Notes under the pieces: model-generated
Told to the model about the DNA's origin: nothing
Seen by the model: the letters and a program-made list of their open reading frames with translations, nothing else
Databases searched by the model: none
Position numbers and translations under genes: made by a program
NCBI GenBank assembly: GCA_009767595.1
Contig: VSDK01007123.1
Span: 190,748 to 254,747, forward strand
Direction of reading: 5' to 3'
DNA: 64,000 nucleotides
Source: Symbiodinium kawagutii
Taxonomy: Eukaryota > Sar > Dinophyceae > Suessiales > Symbiodiniaceae
Shown here: piece by piece, positions 1-11,750 of the stretch
How the letters are laid out: each line of letters opens with the position of its first letter
Position numbering within the stretch: position 1 is the stretch's first letter

Positions 1-840
1 AATTATCATTTTAGCACTGGCGGTGGTGGTTATGGTTGTGGTTGACAATTTTCCAGTATTGTTGCTTTGAATTGTCATTTGCAATTTTCAACTATTCACC
101 CAATGATGTTTTAAAGTCTTACACCATCGCGGTTATCATTGTTGCTTTTGTTTACATGATTTACAATCACCAATGGTAAAACACCAGAACAATGGTAAGT
201 ACTCATTGTTAGACAAAATCACCATTGATTGTGGTCATATCTGGTTGTCCATCATGGTTTTGTTTACCCTCATTTCGCGTCAAGGCCTAAATTTTGGTTT
301 GACGATTCACCGTTGTGTTATTTACAATTTTCATTTTAAGAAATTCTGGTTAGCCTTGTGTCATGGCTATATATCTTTCATTTACAATTTACAATTTACG
401 GATATTTTTCATTGTTTTTTGCACCATTATTGAACTTGCTTTTCCTTCACCATGACACGGATTTTGCTGTCTGTTTCTATTTTGTTTCACCACTCCTGTA
501 CTCAAAATGCGAACGATTTTGCTTTGCCTTCACCACGACAGCTGTACTCCATCGTGCGAGCTCAACTCAGCCACCTGTTTTTCAACTGCTGTCAAGGTGG
601 CTTGACAGTGGCTGCTATGTCATCCAGCTTGATTAGCTATGATGGGCCACGGCTATTAGCCATCATTAACCAAGAATCAGTCACTACTGACCGTTGACTC
701 ACCATCATTAACCATGAATTAGATTCAAGTAGCTATTCATCAACCATTAAATAACCACTAATTCACACTTTAGAAAAACAACAACCATATAGAAAAAATA
801 CTATAGCGAATAGCCGCCCAGTTAACAATTACCTGTTAAG
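1..840. other. no gene recognised
   Basis: A+T-rich sequence with short TTTACAATTT-like runs and GTGGTTGTGG runs at the left edge. I see no exon with a convincing pair of splice sites. Short open frames here look like chance. Confidence 0.5.
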
Positions 841-844
841 CGTT

Positions 845-950
845 TGGCGGTTCCTTAAACATAGGGGTTCTCTGGAATCATCCAATATCAGCAATTTCTA
901 GCAATAAACCAACCATTTCATCTATTCCCTATATTGAGAAACCACCATTT
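845..950. repeat. family A inverted-repeat element, diverged copy
   Basis: The left end resembles TGGCGGTTCCTTAAACATAG and the right end resembles ATATTGAGAAACCACCA, so the two ends are imperfect inverted copies of each other, as in the better copies at 31588, 41628 and 51305. The middle is A+T-rich and non-coding. Confidence 0.55.
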
Positions 951-966
951 ACCATGCTTTGTTCCC

Positions 967-1089
967 CTATGAATGATGATGGCTTTTCCTGGTTGGGGTA
1001 GCCCCATTGGATCCGGATGTGGTGACGCGCGGCAAGTCTTCCGGCTTCCGCCGGGACGACGGGGTCTTGATGTCCTCGCCGAAGCCGGC
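967..1089 (-). CDS. C-terminal exon candidate, unknown protein
   Basis: Minus-strand exon candidate of 41 codons including a TAG stop. It follows a strong polypyrimidine acceptor ending CCCCCAG and is rich in G/C third positions. The product starts AGFGEDIKTPSSRRK and ends TRKSHHHS; it is polar and basic, with no domain I recognise. The plus strand is also open across the island in one frame (containing DDGVLMSSPKPAWG), so strand is not settled. If minus is right, this could be the 3' end of the exon series running from 17 kb. Confidence 0.35.
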   Translation of the reverse strand, partial: AGFGEDIKTPSSRRKPEDLPRVTTSGSNGATPTRKSHHHS

Positions 1090-2309
1090 CTGGGGGCGCA
1101 GGGAAGGGCTGGGCCCGTGGGGACAAGGAGGATGGCTGCTAGTGCTTTACAGGGGCTAATGGATGGATGTTAAATGATGGATAATCAATGGCTGACTGAT
1201 GGTTGACGATGGTTACTAGTGCTTTGAAATGGCTAATCGATGTTAAACTGCCACATGTCGGCAACTTCACAACTATCACGTCAATATCTGGGACACCTGT
1301 TCTGTCCCAAGTTAGCCACCGCTAACTAGCCATTACTCTTGGAGATAACCACGGTCAACAATGAACATTGAGTGCTCTTCAACCTCACGAGTATTCAACA
1401 CTTACCCGGTATAACAACCATCAGCACCCCCAATATTAAGCATAAACCCTCATTAATTATCAATCATCAACCACTTTCAACAACCATGAACCATTCTCAA
1501 CCTCAACAACCATGATCAACAACTATTAACAAGCACTGTCAACAACAATAAACAACCATCAACAACAACTACCAACCATTCTCAACCCCAACAACCATCA
1601 AAAACCATCAACAACCATTATTTGGCCATGGGTCTATTCCCTAGTATCCACTATTTATCATCGTATCAATCATTGTAGTTATTTAGCATTGCTTATGAAC
1701 CATAGCCGTATATAAACCATTTGTTTCCTCCACTAACAACCATCAACCACTATCAACAACCATTTATCATTCTCAACCCAACAATCATGATCAACAACCA
1801 TTAACACACATTATCAACAGTTTATTCATCATTTAGTCTCAATATCGAGATCCATGAAAATGGTTGATATTGGATGGTTTGAGGGTACTTCTATTTTGAC
1901 AAACCACCATCTACAATAATCAACCAACCATTATAGTTGGTATATCCCTCTGTCATTTCATATCGTTGCATTCAATTGTTGCCTTGTTGATACCCAGAGT
2001 TAACTGTTAACCACCAATCAACCAACCAACTAGCAGTTTTTTAATTGTAAGTTTGTTGGTTATCATCCCCTATCATCAACCATTATCAACCCCACTGTTA
2101 ACCACTGCTAGCCACTAATATAAACCAGCACAACCATTCATCAGCTAAACCATCAATAAACCATTAGCTGGTTCATTGTTAACTAATAATAAACCAATCT
2201 ATAATCAACCAGTACTAAACCAACCAATATATATAAACAACCAATACTAAAAATAGTAATCAACCAGCAGTTAAGTAGTTAAGCACTACTAACCCAACCA
2301 ATAAATCCC
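1090..2309. other. gene-free stretch of degenerate AACCATTA / CAACCATC repeats
   Basis: The plus strand turns from TGGTTGATGG-type sequence just right of the 1.0-kb island to CAACCATTATCAACC-type sequence further on. A half-copy of family A (GATGGTTTGAGGGTACTTC through ACAAACCACC) lies at about 1871-1910. No exon is seen. Confidence 0.5.
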
Positions 2310-2450
2310 CACCAGCTCGCCGCAGCTCGGCGCCTCATCACTGGAGAAGAAGCGACCAAAGCTCTCAGCGGCGCCCAGCAACTTCCAGGTCAACGACACG
2401 TCCTACGCGCAAGGACCCCCACAACCGTGGGGACCATGGGCCCAGCTACC
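2310..2450. other. exon-like G+C island, strand undecided
   Basis: Coding-like composition on both strands. The plus reading (SPQLGASSLEKKRPKLS...) runs 47 codons from an AG acceptor at CCACCAG to a CCACCAG/GTTGCC donor, with no T in third positions. The minus reading (DVSLTWKLLGAAESFGRFF...) runs from a GCGCGTAG acceptor to a GAGCTG/GTGGGG donor. The minus choice fits the direction of neighbouring genes; the plus choice explains the whole island. Confidence 0.4.
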
Positions 2451-5002
2451 ACCAGGTTGCCATCATGCCATGAGAGCTATCATCAGCTTGATCAATAGGA
2501 TCTCGCTATTAATATGTCGGCTATATAGTGAGCTACGTTAGATTAAATAGTCCATGTTAGCTATACCATCTATCTGTACGTTTGAATTAACCAAACATGG
2601 CTTTTAGCCATGAATATCCATCAATCAGCTCGTCAAACCATTCTCAAGCCATTGTATAACCATCATTGATCAGCTGTGAGGCACCATGAACCGTCATGAG
2701 CTATCATTAAACGCATGATTCAATCACCGTGCACCATGAAATGCTATAAATAGTGATCCAGTACTAGTACTTTATGAATCAGCTCATTAACCATCTATAA
2801 ACATTCGAACAGCAGGTTTGCTGGCAAGTTGCCTAAAATACCGAGCCACAGTGGTAGTAAAATAGTTGGCGCTGCATATCCTATGACGTCAATATTGACT
2901 TCAGAAAGCGAGAGTGTCCCTGCCACTGTGTCAGCCTGGGCGGGTATTAATTCTGAATATCCCAATGATAACAATATTGTCATGATATCAGAGCTCAGAA
3001 CATTGCGGTCTACATTGTACTTTCTGAAGGATGCTCGCTGAAAATCTTGTACTGGAATGTTAAAGAAAACCTGAGCCCATAGGCAGGGGAGCCACACAAG
3101 AATGGTTCAGGTCATACCTTGAAAAAATGTGACTCAGTGCAAATGCTTGCAAACATATCAAAGGTCCTTTGATGGATAAATAATGGTGAATAATGCTTAA
3201 TCAATCAATGGTTCATTCAACTCAAAATTCAAATAATGGCTTACTGAATGTTGAGTAGTCAATCAATTCAAACAATGGCTTTCTTTGGCTAATTCATGGT
3301 GAATAATGCCTCCTAAACTAATTTTCAATTTGATCCGGAGTAAGACAAAAGTGCAAACATATCCGGGACCTGAAAGATTCCAGGCGAAGCTGGACTGATT
3401 GCTCCCCCAAAGGACTCAAACTGTTTGGGTTCCTTTACTGCCGAGGTTAGCGATTGTCCATAGTGCCTGTCATAGCTGACACTGGCTGATTCATTCTGAA
3501 TGATCTGCTACTTTGTATGTTGGTTAATTGTGTAGGTAATTCGTAGTTGGTTGATACTAGCTATGATCATGCTTGATGGAGTATCATAATGATCAATCAA
3601 GGTAATCCGCTTCATGACATTATATATAATTAAATGTGGTTGGCTAAATATGGCACCATATCATGACTTCTTACTGTATCTGAATGACAGCTGCGAATAG
3701 TCTTGTACTGGTGGATACATTTTCAGCTACTGATTGATCAATGATCATCAACAAGGACAATTGCAAACCGTCACAGTTGCATTGCTGTTTTTTTTAGATC
3801 TAGGCGAGATGATAATCGTGGTCGATACTCCAGAGCTGATAATGATGAACATCATAATCATCATTGATCATTATAGCTGATCAGGGATATGATAGCTACA
3901 ACAAACCACCTATGGCTAATAGCTCAAACTGCTAGATCAAAATTGGAGTTCACGAATCATTGCGTCCAGCATTCACCAGTACGATCATTCACCACAATGT
4001 CATAACTAATGGCCATAATAATTCTAGCTACCAAACAGAATAAAACAAATTCACGATTTCTGCTCATCTAACCATGGCTATTTCCGTTGATAAGCACATG
4101 AATTAACCATTATCAATCATTATCAACCATTCTTGACCCTGCTTAACCATTCTTTACCTATAATTTCCCTATAATGCAATCATTGTAAAACCCATGGTAG
4201 AGCAAAACCGTTGTAGTAAAACCACTATAGCTAGATTAGTTGAGCATTATTAGCCATTATTGAACGTTATCATTAACCCATTATTAGCCCATTATTAGTT
4301 AATTAACCCATATCAACCTATAGTTTCCCTATATTGAAACCACTCTTAGCCCATGCGATCAATTACGCAACCACTATTAAGTATCAAAAATAGTACACCA
4401 ATATGAATTGAATCAACCATTCTTAACCACCATTACTATTATTAAAACCACTACTGTATTAACTATAATCTTACTCCACCACTAGCCACTATTCATCAAC
4501 CATTACCAACCCATTACCGACCACTACTAGGCCCACCACTAATAGCCCATCATTGGTTGATTAATTAACCCATTGACTAGCCATAGTAAAACCCACTACT
4601 ACCCGTTATATGTAAATCAACTGTGGATTTACTGTGGATTTACCTAATTACCAACCACTAACAAATTAACCACCATCATCTACTGACATGATATCAACCC
4701 ACTACTAACGATTATCTAACCACTCTCATTGCCTGTGGATTACTACTATAGTTTCCTAAATAAAAACCACTATTAACCCATCATTAGCCTATTAGTGAAT
4801 TAGCCCATATTCACCAACAGTTTCCCTATTAACCATCATATTAACCCATTATTAACCCTTATTAACCATGATTAACCGTTATTAACCATTAGTAGCCATT
4901 ATTCATTCACCATCCATAGATATCATTAACCCATTATTATCCCACCATTCACCATCGTTTCCTGTGGATTTCCCGCTTCAATCGCCCCACCACCCGGTTC
5001 AC
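2451..5002. other. long gene-free A+T-rich stretch
   Basis: Dominated between about 4080 and 4950 by degenerate CCATTATTAACC / AACCATTA repeats. A small G+C-neutral patch near 2820-3100 is open on both strands but has no convincing splice sites. No other feature seen. Confidence 0.5.
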
Positions 5003-5069
5003 CCGGGACGGCCTCGCTGCGCTCGCTGGCGGCGCGCTGCGCGTCCAGGCGCAGCTCCAGGGATAAGGC
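5003..5069 (-). CDS. internal exon candidate, coiled-coil-like
   Basis: Minus-strand exon of 22 codons plus one base, from a GTGCCACAG acceptor to a CCCGG/GTGAAC donor. The product ALSLELRLDAQRAASERSEA is helical and charged, with nearly all third positions G or C, as expected of a coiled-coil segment. The plus strand has a competing open frame (containing FTRDGLAALAGG) but lacks a nearby acceptor. Family unknown. Confidence 0.4.
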
Positions 5070-6230
5070 CTGTGGCACCGGTGGCCCCGGTGGCTACCGG
5101 CCATGCGGTGGTGGCGCTACGTGGCCAGCATCGAAAAATGCAGGAAGGTCATGGAAAATCTCCAGGAGACTCAACCTACCATCATGATTTTTGGTTGTTT
5201 TCTCTGAGTTTCTGTGATTTTTTTGGATGATTAGGAAAGTGATGATGATTAATGAAGGTTCACAGTCAATAAGAATCAAGCTTGGATGGGTACTGGTGAT
5301 GATTGCGAACTCGTGACGATGGTCCTGGTGGTGATCTGCGGGCACTCATATGCATAGTAATCAAAATCATTTCGAATATTGTTGATGGATGTCTGATGTT
5401 CAAAATGTTTCAAAAGAGTGACCAACAACCAAGCTTAGATTGTTTGTGTTTCCTGGGGCAGAAGGAACAGTTCAAGTCCGATAGCATCGAGGACAGCTCT
5501 ATGCAACAAATGCTGATTCAAAGGCCAACACGACTGACAAGCACGGCGAATGCAACAAAGGAAGGGATGAACACAAGTAATGCGAACATCTTCAGAACGA
5601 CCAACCAAACCACTTAGAGCATGCAACACTTCAAGCAACCAGCACAAAACACGAGAGTGACAACACAAAGAGGCGGAACCCACGGTTTGTGCATGATGTT
5701 TGTCGCACACACATACACGCACCTATGATGTGCGTCGCACACGCTAGTTCACATTATAATATATGTTTTGTTGATATGGTGTTGCCTTGTAATATGCAAA
5801 TGAAAACTGCATGTGCAAATGTATACATGCATATGGTGTATATGCAGTCATGTCTGTTTGCTTGTACATCCAAGCTTATGTATGTATGCAAGTACGTAAG
5901 CATGCAACTTTGTGACTCTGCGTATGTGCTCTGTTTCGATCATACTTCAGTACTGTGAGAATACTAAGCACCTCAAACGAGTAAGAATAAAGGGCAACAG
6001 CCATCCATTATAGCTACCATGAACATCTCATATGGTGGTTTCTCAAAAACCAGGGGGACCCCTAAATCATCTGATATTAACCATTTATAACAAAAATCAA
6101 CCATTATAGCTGGTATATCCCCTACTATTGCCTATTCTCCCCTTGTCAATAACCAGTATGAGCCATTGTTAACCACCAATAAACCAACTAGTAGTTGTTT
6201 GAACATAACTTGGGGGTTCCCTGTTGTCCC
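5070..6230. other. no gene recognised
   Basis: The sequence turns to GATGATGATTAATG-type composition just right of the island at 5.0 kb, then to mixed sequence with CACACACATACA and ATGTATGCA-rich stretches. A left half of family A (TGGTTTCTCAAAAACC) lies near 6034-6050. Confidence 0.45.
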
Positions 6231-6327
6231 TCAGCAATTCCTTGCTTTTTTTCTCCTGGGAATCCTGGGAGTTGCACTGTTAAGGTCATCCTCCCACTCT
6301 GCTACGGCACCGCGATGCGCACGGTGC
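6231..6327 (-). CDS. C-terminal exon candidate, basic tail
   Basis: Minus-strand exon of 31 codons plus TGA, entered in phase 2 after the acceptor ACACTTACCTCAG. The product contains GAVAEWEDDLNSATPRIPR followed by a lysine/arginine-rich end (RRKKARNC). The same bases on the plus strand read as GTAAGT, a consensus donor, so a short plus-strand exon (VILPLCYGTAMRTVPE) is the alternative. No family recognised. Confidence 0.4.
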
Positions 6328-7139
6328 CTGAGGTAAGTGTACCAGCGGTCCCTTCAGCGGCTCAGCGTCTTCCTGGCAGGGCGGGTTATGCCTTAATGGG
6401 CCCCATGTAAGCTCTTCAAACTGGTTGGCATATCGCCTGGTAAACGAACCTGGCAATGGAAAATCCATCAGTTCTTAGTGGTTTCCCAGCGGTTCCGGGG
6501 TTCACTATGGAATATATGGTGAAAAATCCATTGCCAGGTTTGTCTACCAGAGGGTAACCATGGTGTTTTGCCATATCCACGCATAAAAGTGGCAGTTACC
6601 ACGGGGTTGGATGTTAAGCACTGTGAAACGCCCTTCCTTGAAGGATCGTCCCATTCACACGCCCAAGATCCCCATCTTCCAAAAGCAGCTCGGATCGCCA
6701 GTCCGAGAGCGAAAACAGGTTTACATTTGATACTTCCATAACCTCCAAGAAAAGTGTTTACTGTAGCTGAAGAGAGCTTTGTGCGAGCGACCCTACTTGG
6801 ATCATCCTGCTGAGAAACTGGTTAGTAACCATGGTGAGTCACTGCACGAAGTGGTTTATACCCTTGATCATCCAAGTATGGCCACCTATTTTGGGAGTTG
6901 CAGACTGGAAAAGCCGACAGCATGCGGTCCTGGTAAAGTCCATAGCCAACAGCATTTCGCCGAAGGCAATAGATTCCGCCACCTCAGCGGTGCCACGAAT
7001 GATTCGAGATGGTCACATGAAGTCGAACATACGATACACACATCAATGTGGTCAATTGAACACATATCTGTTTGATGTAAATACAAATATGCGCATGTGT
7101 ATACATAATATAGGTATCATATCATATGTATCAATGAAT

Positions 7140-7511
7140 AGATGTTACATATCTATACGGATATCTATATATATATATATATATGCATTTGCATGTGTAG
7201 AAACATGTATAGGCATGCTACTCTAAATACAAATCATCACACATTTGTGAGTCAAGGTGACAGAAGATACTGTGGCTAGACATACATCGCAGTCCCTCTG
7301 TACCTGTGAGGCCATTTGGTATGACATTGGAAATCAAACAATAGAACGAAAACAAAGGAACATCGTTTGATAGCGGTGTGTCCGCATGCATGTGTATGTC
7401 TGTATCTTAAGCTACAAAAATTAGTGGACAATTAGTATCTATAAACATACATTATAATTCATATATATATATATGTAAATTTAAAAGATCTATAAATATA
7501 TATATATATAC
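7140..7511. repeat. (TA)n microsatellites
   Basis: Runs of alternating TA near 7166-7186, 7461-7475 and 7497-7511. They flank the 3' side of the exon at 7611. Confidence 0.8.
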
Positions 7512-7610
7512 ATATCCACTGGAATCCAAACACCTTCCTCCAATGATATATTTCCAAGGGATTCTTGGACAGCTCCTTCCGGGCCACGTTCCCACAACGT
7601 TCCCCGGCAC

Positions 7611-7712
7611 CTGTGGAGGTGTCTCGTCGGATTTCCGAAACCCCAACTGGCTCTTGAGCCTGGTGCAGCAGAATGCTTTTTAGCCCATGGCCCCGGAGAA
7701 ATGTGGCATCAC
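7611..7712 (-). CDS. internal exon, unknown protein
   Basis: Minus-strand exon of 33 full codons, entered and left in phase 1 (acceptor CCTTACAG, donor CCACAG/GTGCCGG). The product runs from DATFLRGHGLKSILLHQ to SEIRRDTST. Both splice sites are good and both junctions read AG/GT, the pattern of the confident gene at 26-28 kb. No homology recognised. It lies on the same strand and in the same series as the candidates at 8.7, 9.5, 13.5 and 17.0 kb. Confidence 0.45.
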
Positions 7713-8677
7713 CTGTAAGGGACGTGCTTAACAATAGTGGTAAAGAACTGGCTGAAAGTACATGTGGTGAGTGTGTAAATGTTGATGCATGCGGTCAATA
7801 AACGGTTTAGCAGTATATAGCTTTCATAAACTAATGGTGGGGGGTTGATGAATAGTGAATAGTGGTTTCACTATCCCGGTCATGGTTGGATATGGTGCGG
7901 GCTTGGAATGTAGCGATTGGTTTCTGCAAACTGATTTGTTGGGAAGACTGGACAATTGCGCGATTCCAACTCCAAACGGTCGTGCCGTGGTCCTTCGAAG
8001 AAGGGCCACTGTATGAAGGAGACACGGATTTACATAACAAATGATATGTGACATGTGCAGAAACAAAATATGTACATACATTATCGAACAGCCAAAAACA
8101 AATCAACCAAAATACCGGCTGTGATGGAGTGTCCAAGGCGGATTCCGATGCAACTAAGTAAAATGAAAACTATGGTTCAGAAATCCGGCTGCCAGAAATG
8201 GGACGTGAACGTGCATGACGTTGACTCGCATCATTGAATATCAAACTGTATACAAACAAAGCTGTATACATATCTATTGTTTCCAAAACATTGCTTCTAT
8301 ATGTATACCTAATATTGAGCATATGAGAAGAAACATCACGTACTGTAACAATGGGATACAACCCACAGCCGACTTTCACATAATTAATACAGTCCAGTGA
8401 AGTCTTGTTGGTACGTGTTGGGGACTAAAGATATACATACATATACATATATATATTGATATATATATATATATATGATCTATCAAAGAGCCTTGCCAAA
8501 AATCATATAATTGGTTTTGAACACATGTACTTATCAACGATTCATACAACAAATGTAAAACAACATATCTATGCTTGTGTGTAAATGTAGATCTCCATGC
8601 TTGAACAGCTGCCTTACCTTCAGCTGCCTTCCACAAAACCTGCCATGACTTCAGGTGAGTCGTCCCCTTGGACCCAC

Positions 8678-8746
8678 CTGCAACCACCTGCCGGGCGCCT
8701 CGAAGCGCGTGACTTTGACCCAGAGCGTTGTGAGGCTCTCCAGTGC
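8678..8746 (-). CDS. internal exon, unknown protein
   Basis: Minus-strand exon of exactly 23 codons, phase 0 at both ends, between the acceptor TCCCCAG and the donor TTGCAG/GTGGGT. The product is ALESLTTLWVKVTRFEAPGR plus WLQ. Its strong splice sites and regular protein-like sequence favour minus. The plus strand is also open here. Confidence 0.45.
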
Positions 8747-9178
8747 CTGGGGATGCGGTGCTGCTGGAAGTGGGCTGCGCCTGTGTTTGTTGCTGGTGAT
8801 TGGATCTCAGTTGCTGCGGTTTCTGATTGGATGCTGTTTGGTTTGGTGCTGGCTGGTTCATCTTGATGAGTCACTGCACAGGTGCATGAGAGATGAGAGG
8901 TATCGCGTGTGAGTCTTGCAATGGGATTTGATCTGTTCAAGTAGCCAAGCGTGTGCTGCTCATTCCGGGCGATGTGGAAGACTCGGCATGTAATGGACGT
9001 GATGACGGACCGGCCCGTGGGACATTTCCCCCGGGTCGAAAGCCCGGTTGAAAGCAAGCATCTACAATCACTTGAAAGACCAGTTTGAAAACCAACAAAT
9101 GGTGCATTCATGCTTGACCTGCCGAAAAGTGAAAAAACTCGACAGGAGCCACAAGCCTTAGGCCACAAAGCCTGCATC

Positions 9179-9300
9179 TGGTTGGTGACTTCAACCACTA
9201 TGAAAACTAGTCAACCAACCAACGATTTGTTATACTGGTGGACATACAAAATCTTGAAAACAACCAACTAGTGGTTCTGTAAACAAAAAATGTTGGCTAT
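9179..9300. repeat. family C element(s)
   Basis: GGTTGGTGACTTCAACC, a short spacer, then TAGTCAACCAACCA and TTTGTTA, followed by a second partial unit (ACCAACTAGTGGTT). The ends are rough inverted copies of one another. Related copies lie at 10978, 13194, 48717 and 56920. Confidence 0.6.
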
Positions 9301-9453
9301 CATCGCCTATCATTACCCCTTGTGAATGATACTAACCCTTATAGATCCCCAAAAAATCCAAAAACATATCTTAAAACCCTATTCGTAGAAAACAATAAAA
9401 CCTGATCAAACACCAGCAAACACTACAAAAACCACCAACCACTGAACTCATAC

Positions 9454-9563
9454 GTGCGCTACGTCCGGTGTCAACCGGGCGCATGGCCCCGTGCCCCGGC
9501 GCCTGATGCAACGCCTGGGGCGACAGCGCTGCGTCCTGCTGCTGCTGCACGCCAGTGCCTTGC
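9454..9563 (-). CDS. internal exon candidate, Gln/Ala/Pro-rich
   Basis: Minus-strand exon of 36 codons entered in phase 2 and left in phase 1, ending at the consensus-like donor GCGCAC/GTATGAG. It contains GVQQQQDAALSPQALHQAPG and ends RPVDTGRSA, a low-complexity, probably disordered segment. Third positions are almost all G or C. A competing plus frame has a run of leucines (CVLLLLHASALPG). Confidence 0.4.
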
Positions 9564-10977
9564 CTGGCGCAGCGTCCAACCAAGGCATCCGCCGTGATGG
9601 TCAGGAACCGCAGCCAAGGGATGACACAACTGACCATGAAATGATGGAAAATCAGGTGGATAATGATGAACAATGATGAAAAATGATGGAAAATGATGGA
9701 AAATGATGGAACATGAGGTGGAACATGATCGTTGTTGAATGACTAATGGATGCTGATTAATTGACAATTTATTACTAGTGAATTGAGGGATAATATGGGA
9801 TAATGATGGTTGTTGAATGGCTGCTGGTGGCTACTTGATGGCCATTGATCGCAAAATCAGTGGTTAATGATGGTCTGTCATGAGTAAGAATGCTTGACTC
9901 ACAGTGGGTTAGCAGATTCATTTAATGATAGTTATGGACCTTGAAATGATGAATACAAGTGCTTCACAGAAGGTGGATGATGTCTGTCACCCAACTATTA
10001 ATGGGGAAATCACCAAAACTCAATTGACGAACCATTGAAGATATGAATGGCTAGCACATGGTTCGTGGTGTTTGATCGTGATTAAAAATGGCTGTTGACT
10101 AATTGGCGATCAATTGTTAATTTCAACCGCTGCCAACCAAACGTCAACCATTATCAACCAATTGGTGTGGATAAATTTATGACTATAATTCGCAACGCTT
10201 GGTTGCTATATCAGCCGTTCTCAGGCACCATTTATTCATTCGGAACCAAAAATATCAATCAATCATTATCAAACATTAATCATGCATCAAAGATCATTAA
10301 TTTTGATGTTATATGAAAACTCAATCAGTTATTGGTATCTGCTGGGTAAAACCAACAGGAAAGCATAGCTGGATCATAGATTACGCATTACAATGAAAGC
10401 TAATGTCTGAACACTGACTAGCAGCTACTGTGTGTATCAAACAGCGGCCAAGCTATTGGTTTGGTCATTGACCACCCCCCAGTTGATAATGTTGCTTCTG
10501 ACCATGCAGCTGAACAAAAACAATACGTTATATGGGTTGGACCAAAAAAGCATATAACCTGAAGACTGGTGGTACATCGGAATCTGGTACTCAATCCTTT
10601 GTGACCATTGATGAACACCCCGAGATTATACCCTTACCGTTCATATATCGTGGCTTCTTACACATGCTATGAAGTCCTTGGGCAGGGAAACCACATGAGG
10701 AAATTACCGCCGGTGACCCAGCACATGTTCATTCATCCATACATTGTGCCACCGTGAGCCACTGGCCTGGCTTCATCAAAACATGTTATAACTTTGGATG
10801 CTTGGCCAGTGCTGAAACTGCAGCAGCATTGGTTGTCATGTACAACTTGGTCTAGCACGTTCATCTACACAGGTCCAAGCCAGGACCTGTGCAGAGTTCA
10901 CATACACGAACAAGGTTGAACAAGGTTGAGTATTGATTTTGGTGAGAAATGATAAGTAATCGCACAGCTATACAAAA
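9564..10977. other. no gene recognised
   Basis: Opens with GATGGAAAATGATGG-type repeats directly right of the exon island, then mixed A+T-rich sequence. Short open frames (for example near 10418-10618) lack splice support. Confidence 0.45.
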
Positions 10978-11030
10978 CTGGTAGGTGGTTTCAACTCCTA
11001 TGAAAAATATTAGTCAACCAACAGCTCTGC
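10978..11030. repeat. family C element
   Basis: CTGGTAGGTGGTTTCAACTC ... TATTAGTCAACCAACAG, matching the copies near 9.2, 13.2 and 56.9 kb over both ends. Confidence 0.6.
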
Positions 11031-11426
11031 AGCTTGACAGGTCACTTCAGCCGAGCAGCTGAAAGTCTCCGAGCATAGCTTCTGTCTGGATCTCACCATT
11101 GCAGTCCTGGTTCCCCCGCATAGGTGATCAGGTCATGTCCTCTGTGCCCAAAGCGCCCTGAAAAATGTCGTTCTGCTATAGGGAAGAGCTAGTAAATTTC
11201 TGGACGCTCCCATTTTCTTTGGGACATTTTGAACCTGTGGATTCAAACAGCACTTAAGCCAATTTGACCCGTTCACTGTTGTTCAAAGGAACTGGCTCAA
11301 CCTGTAGGGGGACAGTCTTCTTGGATGCTACGGAAACAGGTCAGCTGATAGTGAATTGGAGTCTTCCCACAAATGAAAGAAAACCAGTGACTGCTAGTGT
11401 TGAGGAGTAAATGCTGATGATGTGGG

Positions 11427-11538
11427 CATTACTCAAGTCATAGGGGTACCTAGAAATGGTTGCTTCATTACTATAAGTACATGGTTTAAAAAAAGTGATT
11501 TGGATGATTTGGGAGTACCCCATCATAAGAAACACCGA
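11427..11538. repeat. family A element
   Basis: Inner arms TAGGGGTACCTAGAAATGG and GATGATTTGGGAGTACCCC, ending in AAGAAACACC. Length and layout match the better copies at 31588 and 41628. Confidence 0.65.
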
Positions 11539-11667
11539 TATGCACATCAAGTTGCGTCCCTTTTCACAGTCGGCAAACTCACTGCAGCATGGGCCTCCCC
11601 GAGCACAATGGTCCCATTGGCGATGGTGCCAATGACCTGCTCGGAGGGGGAAGGATGATTCACAAGT

Positions 11668-11750
11668 GGCTATGGGTCAATATTAACCAACCAATAATGG
11701 GGAATAATAACCAACAATAATAGGGAAAACAATGGGTAATAGTGGCGGCA
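11668..11750. repeat. family B element, reverse orientation, one end missing
   Basis: Starts TGGCTATGGGTCAATATTAA and contains the conserved AATAGGGAAAACAATGG interior. The opposite terminal repeat is not evident. Confidence 0.6.

Noticed and set aside
6283..6332. Plus-strand exon VILPLCYGTAMRTVPE before a GTAAGT donor
   Set aside because: The same bases form a minus acceptor for a longer frame with a stop, on the strand used by neighbours. Kept only as an alternative.
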